DNA of 64,000 nt from NCBI RefSeq assembly GCF_030272615.1, contig NC_081411.1, forward strand, positions 184,443,572-184,507,571, written 5' to 3'. Shown here piece after piece: positions 25,918 to 36,861 of this stretch. The stretch's first letter is position 1; the number at the start of each line of letters is the position of its first letter. Source of the DNA: Cryptomeria japonica (lineage: Eukaryota; Streptophyta; Pinopsida; Cupressales; Cupressaceae). The position numbers and the translations under genes are program-made. The notes below the pieces were generated by a model that saw only the letters and a program-made list of their open reading frames with translations, did no database searches and was not told the DNA's origin.

Positions 25918-26813
25918 AACATTTTTCTTGAACTGGCATATTGTATGAACCGATAATACTCTGTGATGAGTTACCAACTGGCATTTCTGTGATGAGTTAC
26001 CATCCATCGATTGTTTGATGGTGCCGACATGTTAACGATGCTTTTTGTGTCATGTTACCAGATATGCCTAGATGCATTGAACCTAGGAAATTGTATTGTA
26101 ATCCTATTGGACCAACATGAAATCAGATTCCTTTATAAGGACATCATGTCTAGGGTTTTAGGTTGGTGTGGTTGTTGCTGTTGGTGAAGTTGATATTGTT
26201 GCTAGGGTTTAAGGTGGTTGAAGAGTTGGAGAGAGTATGAATGTGTAGAAGATTGAAGTAATGCTATAATGCATTAAGATCGAGCTATCAAGGATTTAAC
26301 CAAGCAATCTATGCTATTTGCTAGATCACTCACTTGTTGATTACTCACATCTTTGAAAAGTTTGTAGCCCTTAACCGGGTAGGCCCAAAAGCCTCTTGTA
26401 AATCCTCTAGCAAGGTGATTCACATCTGTGGATCTAAAATCCTCTAGCAAGGTAGTCTTTAATCGGGCTTATCTCCTAATAGAGATTGAGATTCCTAACA
26501 AGATCTATTCTGGTAAAGAACATTGTAAGACCTTAACTAGTTTGACCTTAACCGGTCTGGTTTCTATTCTACAGATAGTTACTTGTGAGTTCTATCTCAC
26601 CGTGGTTTTTCCCATTTGGGTTTCCACGTCAAAATCTCTTGTGTTATGGTGTTTGTGTTTCTATGGGTGAATGCATTATTTGCTATTTGGTTTGCATGTG
26701 TGTTAACTGGTTTGTCTACTAAACTGTTTTACCGGTTTACTGTTTGTCTTGCAAAGTGTTTAAGTGAAAAGAATTTTGGCATACTAATTCACCCCCCCTC
26801 TTAGTATTCATTA
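25918..26813 (+). repeat. Element A left LTR, 5'-truncated
   Basis: It aligns with 31083-31976 (TTGTATGAACCGRTAATACTC and GTTTGATGGTGCC are shared). The first about 280 bases present in the right LTR are absent, and the sequence before 25918 is unrelated. It ends in TATTCATTA where the right LTR ends TATTCATCA. Confidence 0.85.
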
Positions 26814-26815
26814 AT

Positions 26816-26827
26816 TAGTATCAGAGC
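26816..26827 (+). promoter_or_regulatory. Element A primer-binding site (tRNA-Met initiator), mutated
   Basis: TAGTATCAGAGC stands where TGGTATCAGAGC, complementary to plant initiator tRNA-Met, is expected. The G-to-A change at position 2 breaks the pairing to the CCA end. Confidence 0.8.
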
Positions 26828-27258
26828 AAATGACAAAATGCTTTCGAACCCCCAGTTGACACCAATAAAAGACCTTAACCGGTGTGTGATACATGTCGTT
26901 TGGCAGAAGACCGAAAACAGTAAAAAGGCAAATTAGGGTTTATGCCCTAATGGAGGAGAATTAATGACAGTAGGTGAGGAACATGCTTAAAAGCATTTAA
27001 AAAAAAAATCATTTCTCACTATCAGTTTTCGAGCGAAGAATTTTTTTTCAAAGAGCACAGCGACAAAAAGGTGATTTGAGCTGAGATTTTAAGAAATTGA
27101 GAAATCATGAAGGAGATTCAAATTCAAACTACAAACGGTCAAGTGCAAAACACAAAGTGGTGATTCAACAACCGACGGGGTGAGAAGTGAAGGAGAATCT
27201 ACAAGCCCTAATTTCACGAGTTTTAAAAGTTATTTCTCGAGTTCTTAAAATTTATACC
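26828..27258 (+). promoter_or_regulatory. Leader of ORF2 with conserved hairpin and telo-box
   Basis: It is shared with element B (36862-37276): both start TTTCGAACCCCCAGTT and run to the ORF2 ATG. The most conserved part is ATTAGGGTTTATGCCCTAAT at 26932-26951, a near-perfect 20-base palindrome. It contains the reverse complement of AAACCCTA, the plant telo-box found in many promoters. Keeping this leader after loss of gag suggests it matters for ORF2 expression, perhaps as an internal promoter or splice/translation leader. That is inference. Confidence 0.45.
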
Positions 27259-30200
27259 ATGTGTTCCACATCTCATACCAGTTCTAGTGCATCTATCGAG
27301 TCTGCAAGTTTTATCCAATGAAAGTCTAAGTATAATGCCCTATCACAAGTTCCAGTTGGTGTGATAGTAGACAAGGGAATTTCTAACTACATAGACTGCA
27401 AGATTGAAGACCTAGCATCTCTAGCTATCCACTCCCAGTTAGGTTTATTTTATGGAAATGATAAGAAGATCAAACCAGAGTATAATATTTTGGAGAAGAA
27501 GAAGCTCCACAATGTTGTTTACTTCTTGGAGGATTTTACAAAGGATCATATAAGGATCATTCTAAGCAGAGTCCATGGTGACAAGATGTACCTGGAGAGA
27601 GCACATGATATCATGCCATAGGCAATTCATGCAGTCACCAGATTCTACAACATAGGGGATGTGTCAGCCCTAAGGACGATAAGTAAAACTGAAATGACCA
27701 AGCTCGTCAGTTCAGTGAGCGACTCACGAGGCATGATAGTCAATGCTGTCAAGGATGATCTGGTTAAGTATGCTTGCATGGTGATAGGCTACCAGACATT
27801 CTCTGCCAGCAGAATTAACTCTGTATCTGCTGCAGTAGTAAATGTTGCTTACCGGGTGATAAAGGAGGATGCATCATTTGACCTGTGCACTGATATGCAG
27901 AGACAACTCCTATTGAATCTAAAGTTGATCAAATGGAATAATGCACTAAGGTTAAAGTTTGGACAACTACTGGTTGGGTTGTTCTTCTATTTTCAAGGCT
28001 ACTTTCCAGGAGTAGGAGATGTCCAGTGGTTTGCTGACCAACCGGTGACTAAACAAATCAAGGAAAGCATTCAAGCAATTGGAACCGGTTACCCTAATGT
28101 TCTGAACAAGTATTTTGATGAGTTTAGATAGAAAATGAGCCAAAGGATGAGGATATCAAGTGACATCGTTAAGAAATATGAAGACGATATCTGTTTCACC
28201 ATCAAGGTGGATCAATGCATAATGGAGGCTGTTGAGCCCAGATAGGAAGAAGTGGAGCCAATGGGCTATGAGGTAATGTTTGATATGCTGGAAGGGTATG
28301 CCTCTGCCCTTATTGCCTCACCTCTTGATCCTAAGGTAAAGAGGATCAAAACCTATCTAGAAAGGGTTACACCGATTGAGAAACCCTCTGCAAAGAAAGG
28401 AAAAGAACCTGTAGTGAAGAAGGCAAAGGCAGTGCCTGCAACATCTGCACCGGTTACAATAGCAAGTCCAAAAGTGACCAAATGGTCACCGGACAAAAAG
28501 AAACTGGAAGTAGCACCGGCTAAAGTCTTCGAAAGGAAAAGGTAGACAAAAAGTAATTCACCAGACTCAGAGGAAACTGTGTTTGAGGAGCAGCCCAAGA
28601 AGGCGAGACAGACAAGAAAGAAGACAAAGAATGAATCGAAATCATCTACACCAGTAAATATAGATATCTCCTCCTATAAACCTTTAACACATTGTCAAAG
28701 AACAATAAATAATATTAGGAGAAAATTGCTACATGATTTAATTGAGTATTTTGAAGACTTTAATGATGATGAAAAGGAAGTGGTTGAACAGGAAATAATT
28801 CAATATTTATGTGTTAATGACCGGTCGCCCTCAAAGATTAAATCTCAGATACCGGATTCTTTATACATGTTACTAGATAATAGATGGCACATTGCCATAG
28901 AAAAGGAATGGGAAATTAGGGAGAAAGTTTTTGCACAGTACTTTCCTGACCTGTCAAACTCATAATTATTTGATGTCATTGACCAAAATAAAGGACTCTT
29001 CTTCACTAGAAGAAGAAGACTCTGTTTATTAGAAGGAAGAGTTGATGATGTCATAAAGGACACTCATCATCATATGGTAGCCGCTGTCAAGTCTCACAAA
29101 GTGCATCTAGCCAATCGACAAGCTGAAAAAGAACCAGTTATATCCAAACCGGATGAAGCATTTGATGATGAAAGAAATCCGGCTGTTGAACTAGTTGACA
29201 CTATTGATGTTGATGCCCTGGACGTAGATGATGTTACTTAGGAAACACCATCTGAGGCAATAGGACAGGAGCAACAGATTGAACAGGTTGATAAACAAGC
29301 CGAGGATAGATAGGAAGCAATAGAGGAACAAGAGGAGAAGAAGAAAAAGGATGAAGAAGAGAAGAAGAAGAAAGATGAAGAAGAGAAAAAGAAAAATGAT
29401 GAACAAGAGGAGAACAAGAAAAAGGATGAAGATGAGAAGAAGAAGAAAGATGAAGAAGAGAAAAAGAAAAAGGATGAAGAAGATGAGAAGAAGAAAAAGG
29501 ATGAAGAAGAAAAGAAGAAGAAGGATGAAGAAGAGAAGAAGAAGAAGGATGAAGAGGAGAAGAAGAAACAGGATGAAGAGGAGAAAAGGAAAAAGAAAGC
29601 TAAAAAGGACAAGGAAGGAGAAATGGCAAAGAGCACCCAGATGGAGACTTCGAAGGCAATCGGTAGTAAAGCCAAACTGGCTGACCTCACTAGTCCTATC
29701 GATCTCCAATCTGCAAGTGGAACAAAACTGATGCAGAGCATCAAAGTTGCCCAAGAATGGCTTGAAAGCATACAAAGGGAGAAGGAGCAGGATGTGATTC
29801 AAGTGGTTGTGGACACTCTTACCGATTTGATACCGGGTACAAACCTTCCCAACATTGAATCATCACTAGCTAAACTTAAGCTCCTATGCACAGTTGTGGA
29901 TGATTAGGTGCAGAGCCTAGAAGAGGCAGCTGAGGCAAATGTCAAGAAGGAGCATAAAAAATCTCTTAACATAGGTCTAGTGAAGAAGTTGAATGAGCTT
30001 TGGTCTGGATTGAAGAAAGAACAAAAGGATATAAGGGTAGCTCTGGATGAGGGGATTCTACTACTAAGCAAGATCTGCCAACCCCATCTTTTCTATGATG
30101 ATGTGCTAGCTCAGAAGCAAAAGCCTCAAACGGACTTACTATCCTACATGAGCACATTCAAGCCGCCTTATGATTCCTTCACAACTTATGGGCAAACTGT

Positions 30201-30507
30201 TCATCGGTTTCACATCCAGTCAGCAAAAATGGAGCAAGAGATCAGCACTCGGTCTAGAGATTTGTAGGAGCTACAACTAGTTCTACTCCCACGATTGCAA
30301 ATTATTCAAAAGTGCTATTTGAACTTGGATGCCTTGACAGTTTCACAGGAGATGAGCACAATTGATGCCATGGAAGAATAGGTCTCCCAGATGCAGATAG
30401 AAAAAGAAGTAGCCACCTCCCTACTTGAGTCCTGGTCTTTGTCGATGAAACAATTCTTGCAGGACTTTAAATCTGTTTTTGACAAGTATTATTCCTTATT
30501 GTCATAA
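27259..30507 (+). pseudogene. Element A ORF2: unknown 1,083-codon protein, 11 in-frame stops
   Basis: I do not recognise this protein. From the ATG to the final TAA the frame is never shifted, but it contains 11 premature stops: nine TAG, one TGA (27319), one TAA (28963). Visible parts are: a conserved N-terminal region, residues 1-300, with the hydrophobic phrase GQLLVGLFFYFQGYFPGVGD near residue 235; Lys/Pro-rich linkers around 370-450 with basic clusters resembling nuclear localisation signals; an acidic helical segment (EYFEDFNDDEKEVVEQEI) around 495; a Lys/Glu array of about 8-residue units (KKKKDEEE) at about 690-785; and a helical tail ending SVFDKYYSLLS. There is no signal peptide, no membrane anchor, and no protease, RT or zinc motif. 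By position it corresponds to the 3' env-like ORF of Sireviruses, but it does not look like an envelope. The start is supported by the aligned ATG in element B. Confidence 0.75.
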
Positions 30508-30570
30508 ACTCTTATTTCTTCAATATCAAATGAAAACGGGGTTGTTCAGCTGTACTTTGTCATTGTTGGC

Positions 30571-30802
30571 AAAGGGGGAGAATAATTCTGGGAGAAGTAT
30601 CTGGTAATCAAAATTTTGATATATGTTTTGAATATCTCAATGTTTATGCTCTATATGCAAAAGTGTTATACATTGTATTGTTAAAGGGATAGTGTATATT
30701 CTTAGGGGGAGCAATTTTGCTAATGGCGTGATTTTGTTGTAAAACACTTAGATATCAAAATTTTATTTTCCTAAGTGTTCCCATCAATGCCAAAGGGGGA
30801 GA
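30571..30802 (+). promoter_or_regulatory. Repeated polypurine tracts of element A
   Basis: Three copies occur: AAAGGGGGAGAA at 30571, TTAGGGGGAGCA at 30712, and AAAGGGGGAGA at 30792-30802, which directly precedes the right LTR and is the plus-strand primer. Multiple polypurine tracts ahead of the 3' LTR are a known Sirevirus trait. Confidence 0.75.
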
Positions 30803-30803
30803 T

Positions 30804-31976
30804 TGTTGGCATTTTTTATGTTTATGTTGTGATTGTCATTGATGGACACACACTTGCATTGAGAGCTCCTTTATATGTATGAGTTAGAGCTCAACCAGAA
30901 TATGTTCCAACCGGTATGTTGAATTATAGTCTTTAGACTATTGGTGTTTTGCAGAATATGTTTACCGGTCTGAAGTGGCATGTTGACCCCAAGCGGTTCA
31001 TGGATTCCAAGCGGTACGAGGGATTAAAGTGGCATAACACATTTTTACCAGTCTTCATTTTTGTCAAACCGGCAACCGACATTTTGCTTGAACTGACATA
31101 TTGTATGAACCGGTAATACTCTGTGATGAGTTACCAATCGACATTTTGTGATGAGTTACGATCCACCGATTGTTTGATGGTGCCAACACGTTAACGGTGC
31201 TTTTTGTGTCATGTTACTAGATATGCCTAGATGCATTAAACCTAGGAAATTGTATTGTAATCCTACTGGACCGACATGAAATCAGATTCCTTTATAAGGA
31301 CATCATGTCTAGGGTTTTAGGTTGGTGTGGTTGTTGTTGTTGGTGAAGTTGATATTGTTGCTAGGGTTTAAGGTGGTTGAAGAGTTGGAGAGAGTATGAA
31401 TGTATAGAAGACTAAAGTAATGCTATAATGCATTAAGATCGAGCTATCAAGGATCTAACCAAGAAATCTATGCTATTTGCTATATCACTCACTTGTTGAT
31501 TACTCACATCTTTGACAAGTTTGTAGCCCTTAATCGGGTAGGCCCAAAAGCCTCTTGTAAATCCTCTAACAAGGTGATTCACATTTGTGGATCTAAAATC
31601 CTCTAGCAAGGTTGTCTTTAATCGGACTTATCTCCTAACAGAGATTGAGATTCCTAACAGGATCTATTCTGGTAAAGAACATTGTAAGACCTTAACTAGT
31701 CTGGTTTCTATTCTGCAGATAGTTACTTGTGAGTTCCATCTCACCATGGTTTTTCCCATTTGGGTTTCCACATCAAAATCTCTTGTGTTAAAGTGTTTGT
31801 GCTTCTTTGGGTGAATGCATTATTTTCTATTTGGTTTGCATGTGTGCTAACCAGTTTGTCTGCTAAACTATTTTACCAGTTTACTATTTGTCTTGCAAAG
31901 TGTTTAAGTGCAAAGATTTTTGGCATACTAATTCACCCCCCCCCCCCCCCCCCCACGCCCCTCTTAGTATTCATCA
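30804..31976 (+). repeat. Element A right LTR
   Basis: Complete LTR of 1,173 bp, TGTTGGCATT to TATTCATCA. Near its end is an uninterrupted run of 19 C (31936-31954), where the left LTR has only 7. Confidence 0.9.
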
Positions 31977-31981
31977 AACTT

Positions 31982-32790
31982 ATGGAAAAAGGACTAACTC
32001 ATTATATTGATGGAACTATTGTTGCTCCCACTGATCCTAAGGCTGATCATGTTGGTCACTTGGATTGGATCACTAAAAATATCATGGCAATTGGTACCTT
32101 AAGAAAGTATGTATCAAAGGATCTCATTTTTCATATTGAGAAGTATACTCTAATCAAGGATGCTTGGCAAAAGTTTCAAGACTTGTATGTTCAAGTTGAT
32201 GAGATTAGGGGATATTATATTGATAGTGATCTTACCATGTTAGATCCCAAGAACTTTGATACTATACAAGATTATGTCACTAAGGCAAAAGAGTTGAGGG
32301 TACAACTCAAGGATTGTGGCATTGATAAGAAGGATATGCAATTGATCTTCAACTTGATGGGAAAACTTCCACAAGAATATGCAGCATTTGTTTCTAGTTT
32401 CCAAACCCATAGGATAACAATAAGTTCAAGCTACACAATGCCTACATTTGATGCTTTTGCTGAAATATTGATGATGAAACAAACTAAGTTGATAAGCATG
32501 GGCATTCTTAAGGTTTCTAACTCTCAAGAATTAGTGGAAACTCAAGGGAACAAAGGAAATCAAGGAAAGGACAACTCAAACAAGAAGAAATAGCAATCAA
32601 AGCCTAAGGACAAAGCACCATCTTCTCCACAACAATTAGATTCATCCTCTTTCAAGAGGGACAATTCACCTAAGAGGGAGAGGCCTACTTGTGCCTATTG
32701 TAAAAAATTTGGTCATGAGGAGCATCATTACCATTCTAAGAAGATTGATGAGCTCACACATCCTCAAAAAGAACAACATTGATTTGCCTA
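31982..32790 (+). pseudogene. Element C gag (UBN2-type copia capsid) with zinc knuckle, N-terminus missing
   Basis: An open frame of about 204 codons carries the copia gag core: EKGLTHYIDGTIV, HLDWITKNIMAIGT, KDAWQKFQDLYV, and DLTMLDPKNFDTIQDYV followed by LMGKLPQEYAAFVSS. It then passes a TAG at 32591 into a Lys-rich stretch and a knuckle CAYCKKFGHEEHHYH, in which the last Cys of C-x2-C-x4-H-x4-C is Tyr. Complete copia gags have roughly 30 to 40 residues before the MEKGL-like point where this copy starts. Confidence 0.82.
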
Positions 32791-32919
32791 ATGTCTACAA
32801 GAAGGATGATTCATCAACTTCCACATAATCAAAAGGAAAAGGGAAAGCATTCATGGCTTCTACAAGTGGTAAGACTCACTCTTTTGGGACAAGAAAAGGA
32901 AAAACTCTTTGTGCTACTA

Positions 32920-33210
32920 CAAGACATGATTCAGGAAGATGGCTTCTAGATTCAGGGGCTTCTCATCATATGCCATCTTCACAGTCGATGTTCTCTTCAT
33001 TTGAGCCTTGCACCATGCCACAAATTTTGATGGGAAATCATACATACATGGATGTGATTGGGAAATGATCTATTGCCATTGGGGATAACTCCTTTAATGA
33101 TGTGTTGTGTGTACCTCATTTGACAAACAATCTCCTTTCCATCTATCAAATCACACATGGCACAACTAAGAAAATTATGGAGTTCACACATGAGTCATTT
33201 TCATTAGAGA
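32920..33210 (+). pseudogene. Element C aspartic protease and start of the pre-integrase region
   Basis: RWLLDSGASHHMPSS contains the intact copia DSGA protease motif (about 32935-32980). After a TGA near 33067 the conserved phrase NDVLCVPHLTNNLLSIYQIT follows, the linker between protease and the integrase zinc finger in copia elements. The HHCC zinc finger that should come next is absent. Confidence 0.82.
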
Positions 33211-33211
33211 T

Positions 33212-33914
33212 TTGGAGACTAGAGCTATCATTGCAACTGGGGTGGTTGATCATGCATCTCAGTTATTCTACCTTTCAGATTTTATTGATGATAATGATTT
33301 CACATATGTTGATTCTTCACATGATGATCACACTTCTTGTGATGGTTCAGATTTTGAGGAGAACTTTTGGTACTTGAACTTAGGGATTCTCACATGTGAC
33401 CCTGTTCTTGAGCCTTGTGTTTCATCTTCTCCTATTGATATCACATCTCCTATTGCACCTGATGATGTAGATATTGTGACAATTTTTCCTTCATGTGATT
33501 CAATGCAGCAGGATATCTCATGTCTTCCATCTTTAGTTTCTTGGGATGATTACTTGAAAGACATTGCAGGTTTGTTTGTGGAATCCTATATTGCAGATTT
33601 GGGAGACACCATTGATGATATTCATCCTCTTTGATGAAGATGATCCTTCTTTGATTGTTACAAGGGAACACTCTGACCCTCTTGTTCATTCTCTACATGA
33701 TCATTCTTTCGAGGTTGACATGATTGTGGATACTTATGCACAACAGTTGGAGGAGGTCTCTTTATGTTTAGAGGAGACATGTGAGTCTTTGGGACATATT
33801 CTACATTCATCTCTACTAGATCTTGGAGTGCCCTTTTTAGCAGTGTGGAGCACTTTACCACCTTTGGAGGGGGTATCTTTCATCTTCAACATGGGGACAC
33901 TTGAGCATTTTTAG
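33212..33914 (+). pseudogene. Element C acidic reading frame replacing pol
   Basis: After a copia-like VVDHASQLFYLSDFIDD, the frame becomes rich in Asp, Ser and aromatic residues (SHDDHTSCDGSDFEENFWYL, then DDVDIVTIFPSCDS). It runs to 33634, and a frame shift leads to a second part (FEVDMIVDTYAQQLEEVSL) ending at 33914. I do not recognise it. It occupies the place of integrase and RT and may be the fixed tail of a non-autonomous gag-protease lineage, or captured sequence. Confidence 0.5.
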
Positions 33915-34362
33915 AGACGTCATTCATCATGAGTCTTTTTCATACATCTTCCCTTCATGATTGGGGAGACTTCATGGGTACACCTTTGGTTTTGTTTCTT
34001 CCTAAGGGGATGAATATTGTTCGATGTTCATGGAGTAGTTTTTTCATTCATTCTTGAGCTTCTATCATTGGAATAGAATCCACATTGAGGGGGGGCTTCC
34101 TAGCTTCTCTTCTTCTCTCATATGGGGGGGACTTTTTCCTCACATGGGGTTTTATTCCTCGCATACTTCTATGAGAGTTCTCTTTTATAGCTTTCATCTC
34201 TCTTTTGGGGGAGGGTTTTTTCCCATTGGGTTTTTCTCTCTTTCCCCGCTTTGTGAGAGATTTCATTATGCATTTGCATTTGTACATGGGTACCTAACAT
34301 GGCCTAGTAGCCGGGAGCAATCTTACATTGCTTAGTTGAATTGTAGACTTAAGTGCATTCCC
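33915..34362 (+). other. Element C 3' region with repeated G tracts
   Basis: There is no coding domain. It contains G runs at about 34088 (GAGGGGGGG), 34123 (ATGGGGGGG) and 34205 (TTTTGGGGGAGGG), and ends in TAGACTTAAGTGCATTCCC, similar to the TTGCACTTAAGGGGGGG that precedes the right LTR of C. It looks like a duplicated polypurine region interrupted by element B. Confidence 0.45.
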
Positions 34363-34367
34363 CTTAG
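34363..34367. repeat. Target-site duplication CTTAG, left copy (element B)
   Basis: CTTAG precedes TGTTGACA at the start of the left LTR; the same five bases follow the right LTR at 41990-41994. Confidence 0.85.
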
Positions 34368-35502
34368 TGTTGACATTTTTGATGATTTTGTTGTGATTGT
34401 CATTGATGGACACACACTTGCTATGAGATCACTTTTTGAATGTATAAATTATGCTCAACCGGTATTTGTTCCAAACTAGTATTATGTTGTAGTCTTTAGA
34501 CTATAGGTGTTATGAAGAAAGTGTTTATTGATCTCAAAGCAGGATGAAGACCCAACCACCATGAAGAGCTCAAGCAATTTGAGGATCTTCAGCAGAGCAG
34601 AACAAAGGAGCTAGAAGCGGTAGTTATCATTTTCCCAGTCTTCATTTTTGTCAACCAGTAATCTGTTTGAACCGGTATATTTTTGTGATGAGGTACCATC
34701 CACCGACACTTTGATGATGATTTTGTGTTGTGTTACCAAATGTGTCTAGATACAATGAACCTAGGAACTTGCAATATAATCGTATTGGACCGACATGAAA
34801 TTATATTCCTTTTAAGGACATCATGTCTAGGGTTTAGAAGTAGAGTATGTGTGTAGCTGTTAGGTTTTTGGTGGTTGACGAAGTTCTTGTATGTGCAATC
34901 TTAACTGAGAAGATCAAGTCTGTGTGTTGTAACAGAGTGTGGATTTACTGAAGACTGAAGTAATGCTAAAATGCATTAGCAATGAGCTACCATGGATCTA
35001 ATCAAGTAGATTGTGCCATTTACTAGATCACTCACTTGTTGATTACTCACATCTTTGACAAGTCAAAAACTCTTAACCGAGTAGGCCCAGAAAAGCCTTT
35101 GTAAATCCTCTAACAAGGTGATTCACATCTGTGGATCTAAAATCCTCTCATAAGGTAGTCTTTAATCAGACTTATCTCCTAACAGAGATTGAGATTCCTA
35201 ACAGGATCTGTTCTAGTAAAGAATATTGTATGACCTTAATCGGTCTGGTTACTATTCTATAGATAGTTACTTGTGAGTTTCATCTCACCATGGTTTTTCC
35301 CATTTAGGTTTCCACATCAAAATCTCTTGTGTTATGGTGATTATGCTTCTATGGGTGAATGTCTTATTTGCTATTTGGTTTACATGTGTGTTAAGCAATT
35401 TGTTTGTGAAACTGTTTTACTAGTTTACTGCTAGACTGTTAAAGTGTTTAAGTACATTATTTATTGATATAGTAATTCACCCCCCTCTCTTAGTATTCAT
35501 CA
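34368..35502 (+). repeat. Element B left LTR
   Basis: From TGTTGACATTTTTGATG to TATTCATCA. It shares blocks with the right LTR such as GACACACACTTGCTATGAGA and CTACCATGGATCTAATCAAG-like sequence. Its terminal C run is six bases. Confidence 0.9.
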
Positions 35503-35504
35503 AT

Positions 35505-35517
35505 TGGTATCAGAGCC
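35505..35517 (+). promoter_or_regulatory. Element B primer-binding site, tRNA-Met initiator
   Basis: TGGTATCAGAGCC, two bases after the LTR, is the standard plant Ty1/copia primer site complementary to initiator tRNA-Met. Confidence 0.92.
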
Positions 35518-35540
35518 AACCTTTCTATAAGTCTAACCAC

Positions 35541-36734
35541 TTGGAAAGAGATATGGGGGAATACACTATGAGGGAACTTACTCATCGGCTCACTCAGATT
35601 CAACAAGTTTATGATGAACTTAAAGTTAAATATAAGGCCTCTCAGGCAAAAAGAAGAGAGCATGCTGAAAAACTAATGGAGCTAATTGAAAACAGTTCTT
35701 CTGATGAAGCGGACATGGAAGCCCTGATTCAAGAAGTGGAAAAAATGAATGAATCCAATACCAACTTGAGAAAGGAGTTGGAAGGACTAACTATCCGAAT
35801 GTGTCAAGAGCTTGAGAACCGAAGGAAAACTGAAGATCTGGTAAAAGACAAAGATCATGAGATCTCCAAGATGAAGCAAGAAATCATTGTTCTCGCCTCT
35901 CATCTCCAAGAGAGTAAAGTGGAAAAAGAAGAAGTGCAAGGTGAACTAGACATGGCTATTTTTGAGAATGCAACCTTGAAGGAATCCAATGCTGCTATTG
36001 CCAAAGAACTCATTAAGTCAAAGGAAATACTTGGCAAATTCAATAAGAGCACTATCAAGCTTGAGTGGAAGCTTGAATCAGCTAAACCGGTAAAGAATAC
36101 CAATGGACTTGATTTCTCTGATTATGAGGAAGGTGAGACCTTTGGAACAAAACATGGAGCATCAAAGAAGCAACTGACACCAAAGGATAAAGGTAAGAAA
36201 AAGTTCAAAGTTGTTTTCTTTAATTGTCTCAAGGAAGGACACACTGCCAATGTATGTAGAAGTAAGGCTTACAATAATTTTCGTTATTTTCTAAATGATA
36301 AGCCTAGACCTAATAGATTCAATGGTAATTGTTATGCATGCAACAAGTTTGGGCATAGAGCATTCGAATGTAGGTCTGTCATGCACAACATCGGAAGGTA
36401 TACTCAAAGGAGTCAAGGAGTGTTTTCTGAACCCTCTAGGAACTGGAACCCAAATTGGTTTAACACCTATAATCATTAGTGTGGAAGCGGTGGATATCAA
36501 GCAGCAACCGGATGGAGAGCAACGTGTTTGTTTTATTATGGTTATGGTCACACTACTGCAACATGTAGAAGGAAGAATGGAAACATGAATAATGGACCTT
36601 GGAGAGCACCTAGAATGGTTTGCTATCATTGCAACAAACCAAGTCATACAACAAGATTTTGCAGAACTAGAAAGAATATATTGGATGATTACTTGGTCAC
36701 TCCAGAAGGAAAGATTGATGTTGAAACTGTTTAA
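35541..36734 (+). pseudogene. Element B ORF1: coiled-coil and four zinc-knuckle gag-like protein, one internal TAG
   Basis: The frame is continuous for 398 codons, with a single TAG at 36477. Residues 1-185 are a strong heptad-like coiled coil (HAEKLMELIENSSSDEADME, then KDKDHEISKMKQEIIVLASH). Four CCHC knuckles follow. The first reads FFNCLKEGHTANVC (first Cys is Phe), the second CYACNKFGHRAFEC is intact, the third CLFYYGYGHTTATC has one Cys changed to Tyr, and the fourth CYHCNKPSHTTRFC is intact. This looks like the carboxy-terminal half of a Sirevirus gag, lacking the usual capsid core. It would bind element RNA and self-associate. The start lies only about 25 bases after the primer site. 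A shorter frame with stops continues to 36833. Confidence 0.75.
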
Positions 36735-36861
36735 GTGGATATGAAGAAAACCTAGAAGAAGAAGCTCGAAGAAGTGATTCAAGAAGAACCGATTTCTGCA
36801 CCTAGTGTGGAAGTCGCTAAACCAACAAACTAAGCATCAGAAAAGCTTAGGGGGAGCAAAT

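Larger units (their letters stand above)
25918..31976 (+). mobile_element. Element A: Sirevirus-like Ty1/copia derivative without gag or pol, 5'-truncated
   Basis: The order is a partial left LTR, a tRNA-Met primer site (mutated), a roughly 430-base leader, ORF2, repeated purine tracts, and a complete right LTR. The right LTR begins TGTTGG directly after AAAGGGGGAGA and ends in TTCATCA; these hallmarks and the repeated polypurine tracts fit the Sirevirus branch of Ty1/copia. No capsid, protease, integrase or RT is present. The leader starts only a few bases after the primer site, so everything between primer site and ORF2 leader has been lost relative to element B. About 280 bases of the left LTR start are missing. 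Confidence 0.82.

Noticed and set aside
26428-26804. Open frames MDLKSSSKVVFNRAYLL-like, present also at 31587 and 41587
   Set aside because: They lie in the U3/R/U5 part of the LTRs of elements A and B and recur only because LTRs recur; they are broken in several copies.
29191-29802. Long minus-strand open frames rich in Leu, Phe and Ser opposite the ORF2 charged array
   Set aside because: They are mirror images of the Lys/Glu repeat DNA in ORF2; the same happens at 39183-39654 in element B. There is no independent protein signal.
27259-30507. Reading ORF2 as a retroviral-type envelope
   Set aside because: There is no signal peptide, cleavage site or membrane anchor. The only hydrophobic phrase (about residues 236-250) is short and interrupted by Gln and Gly.
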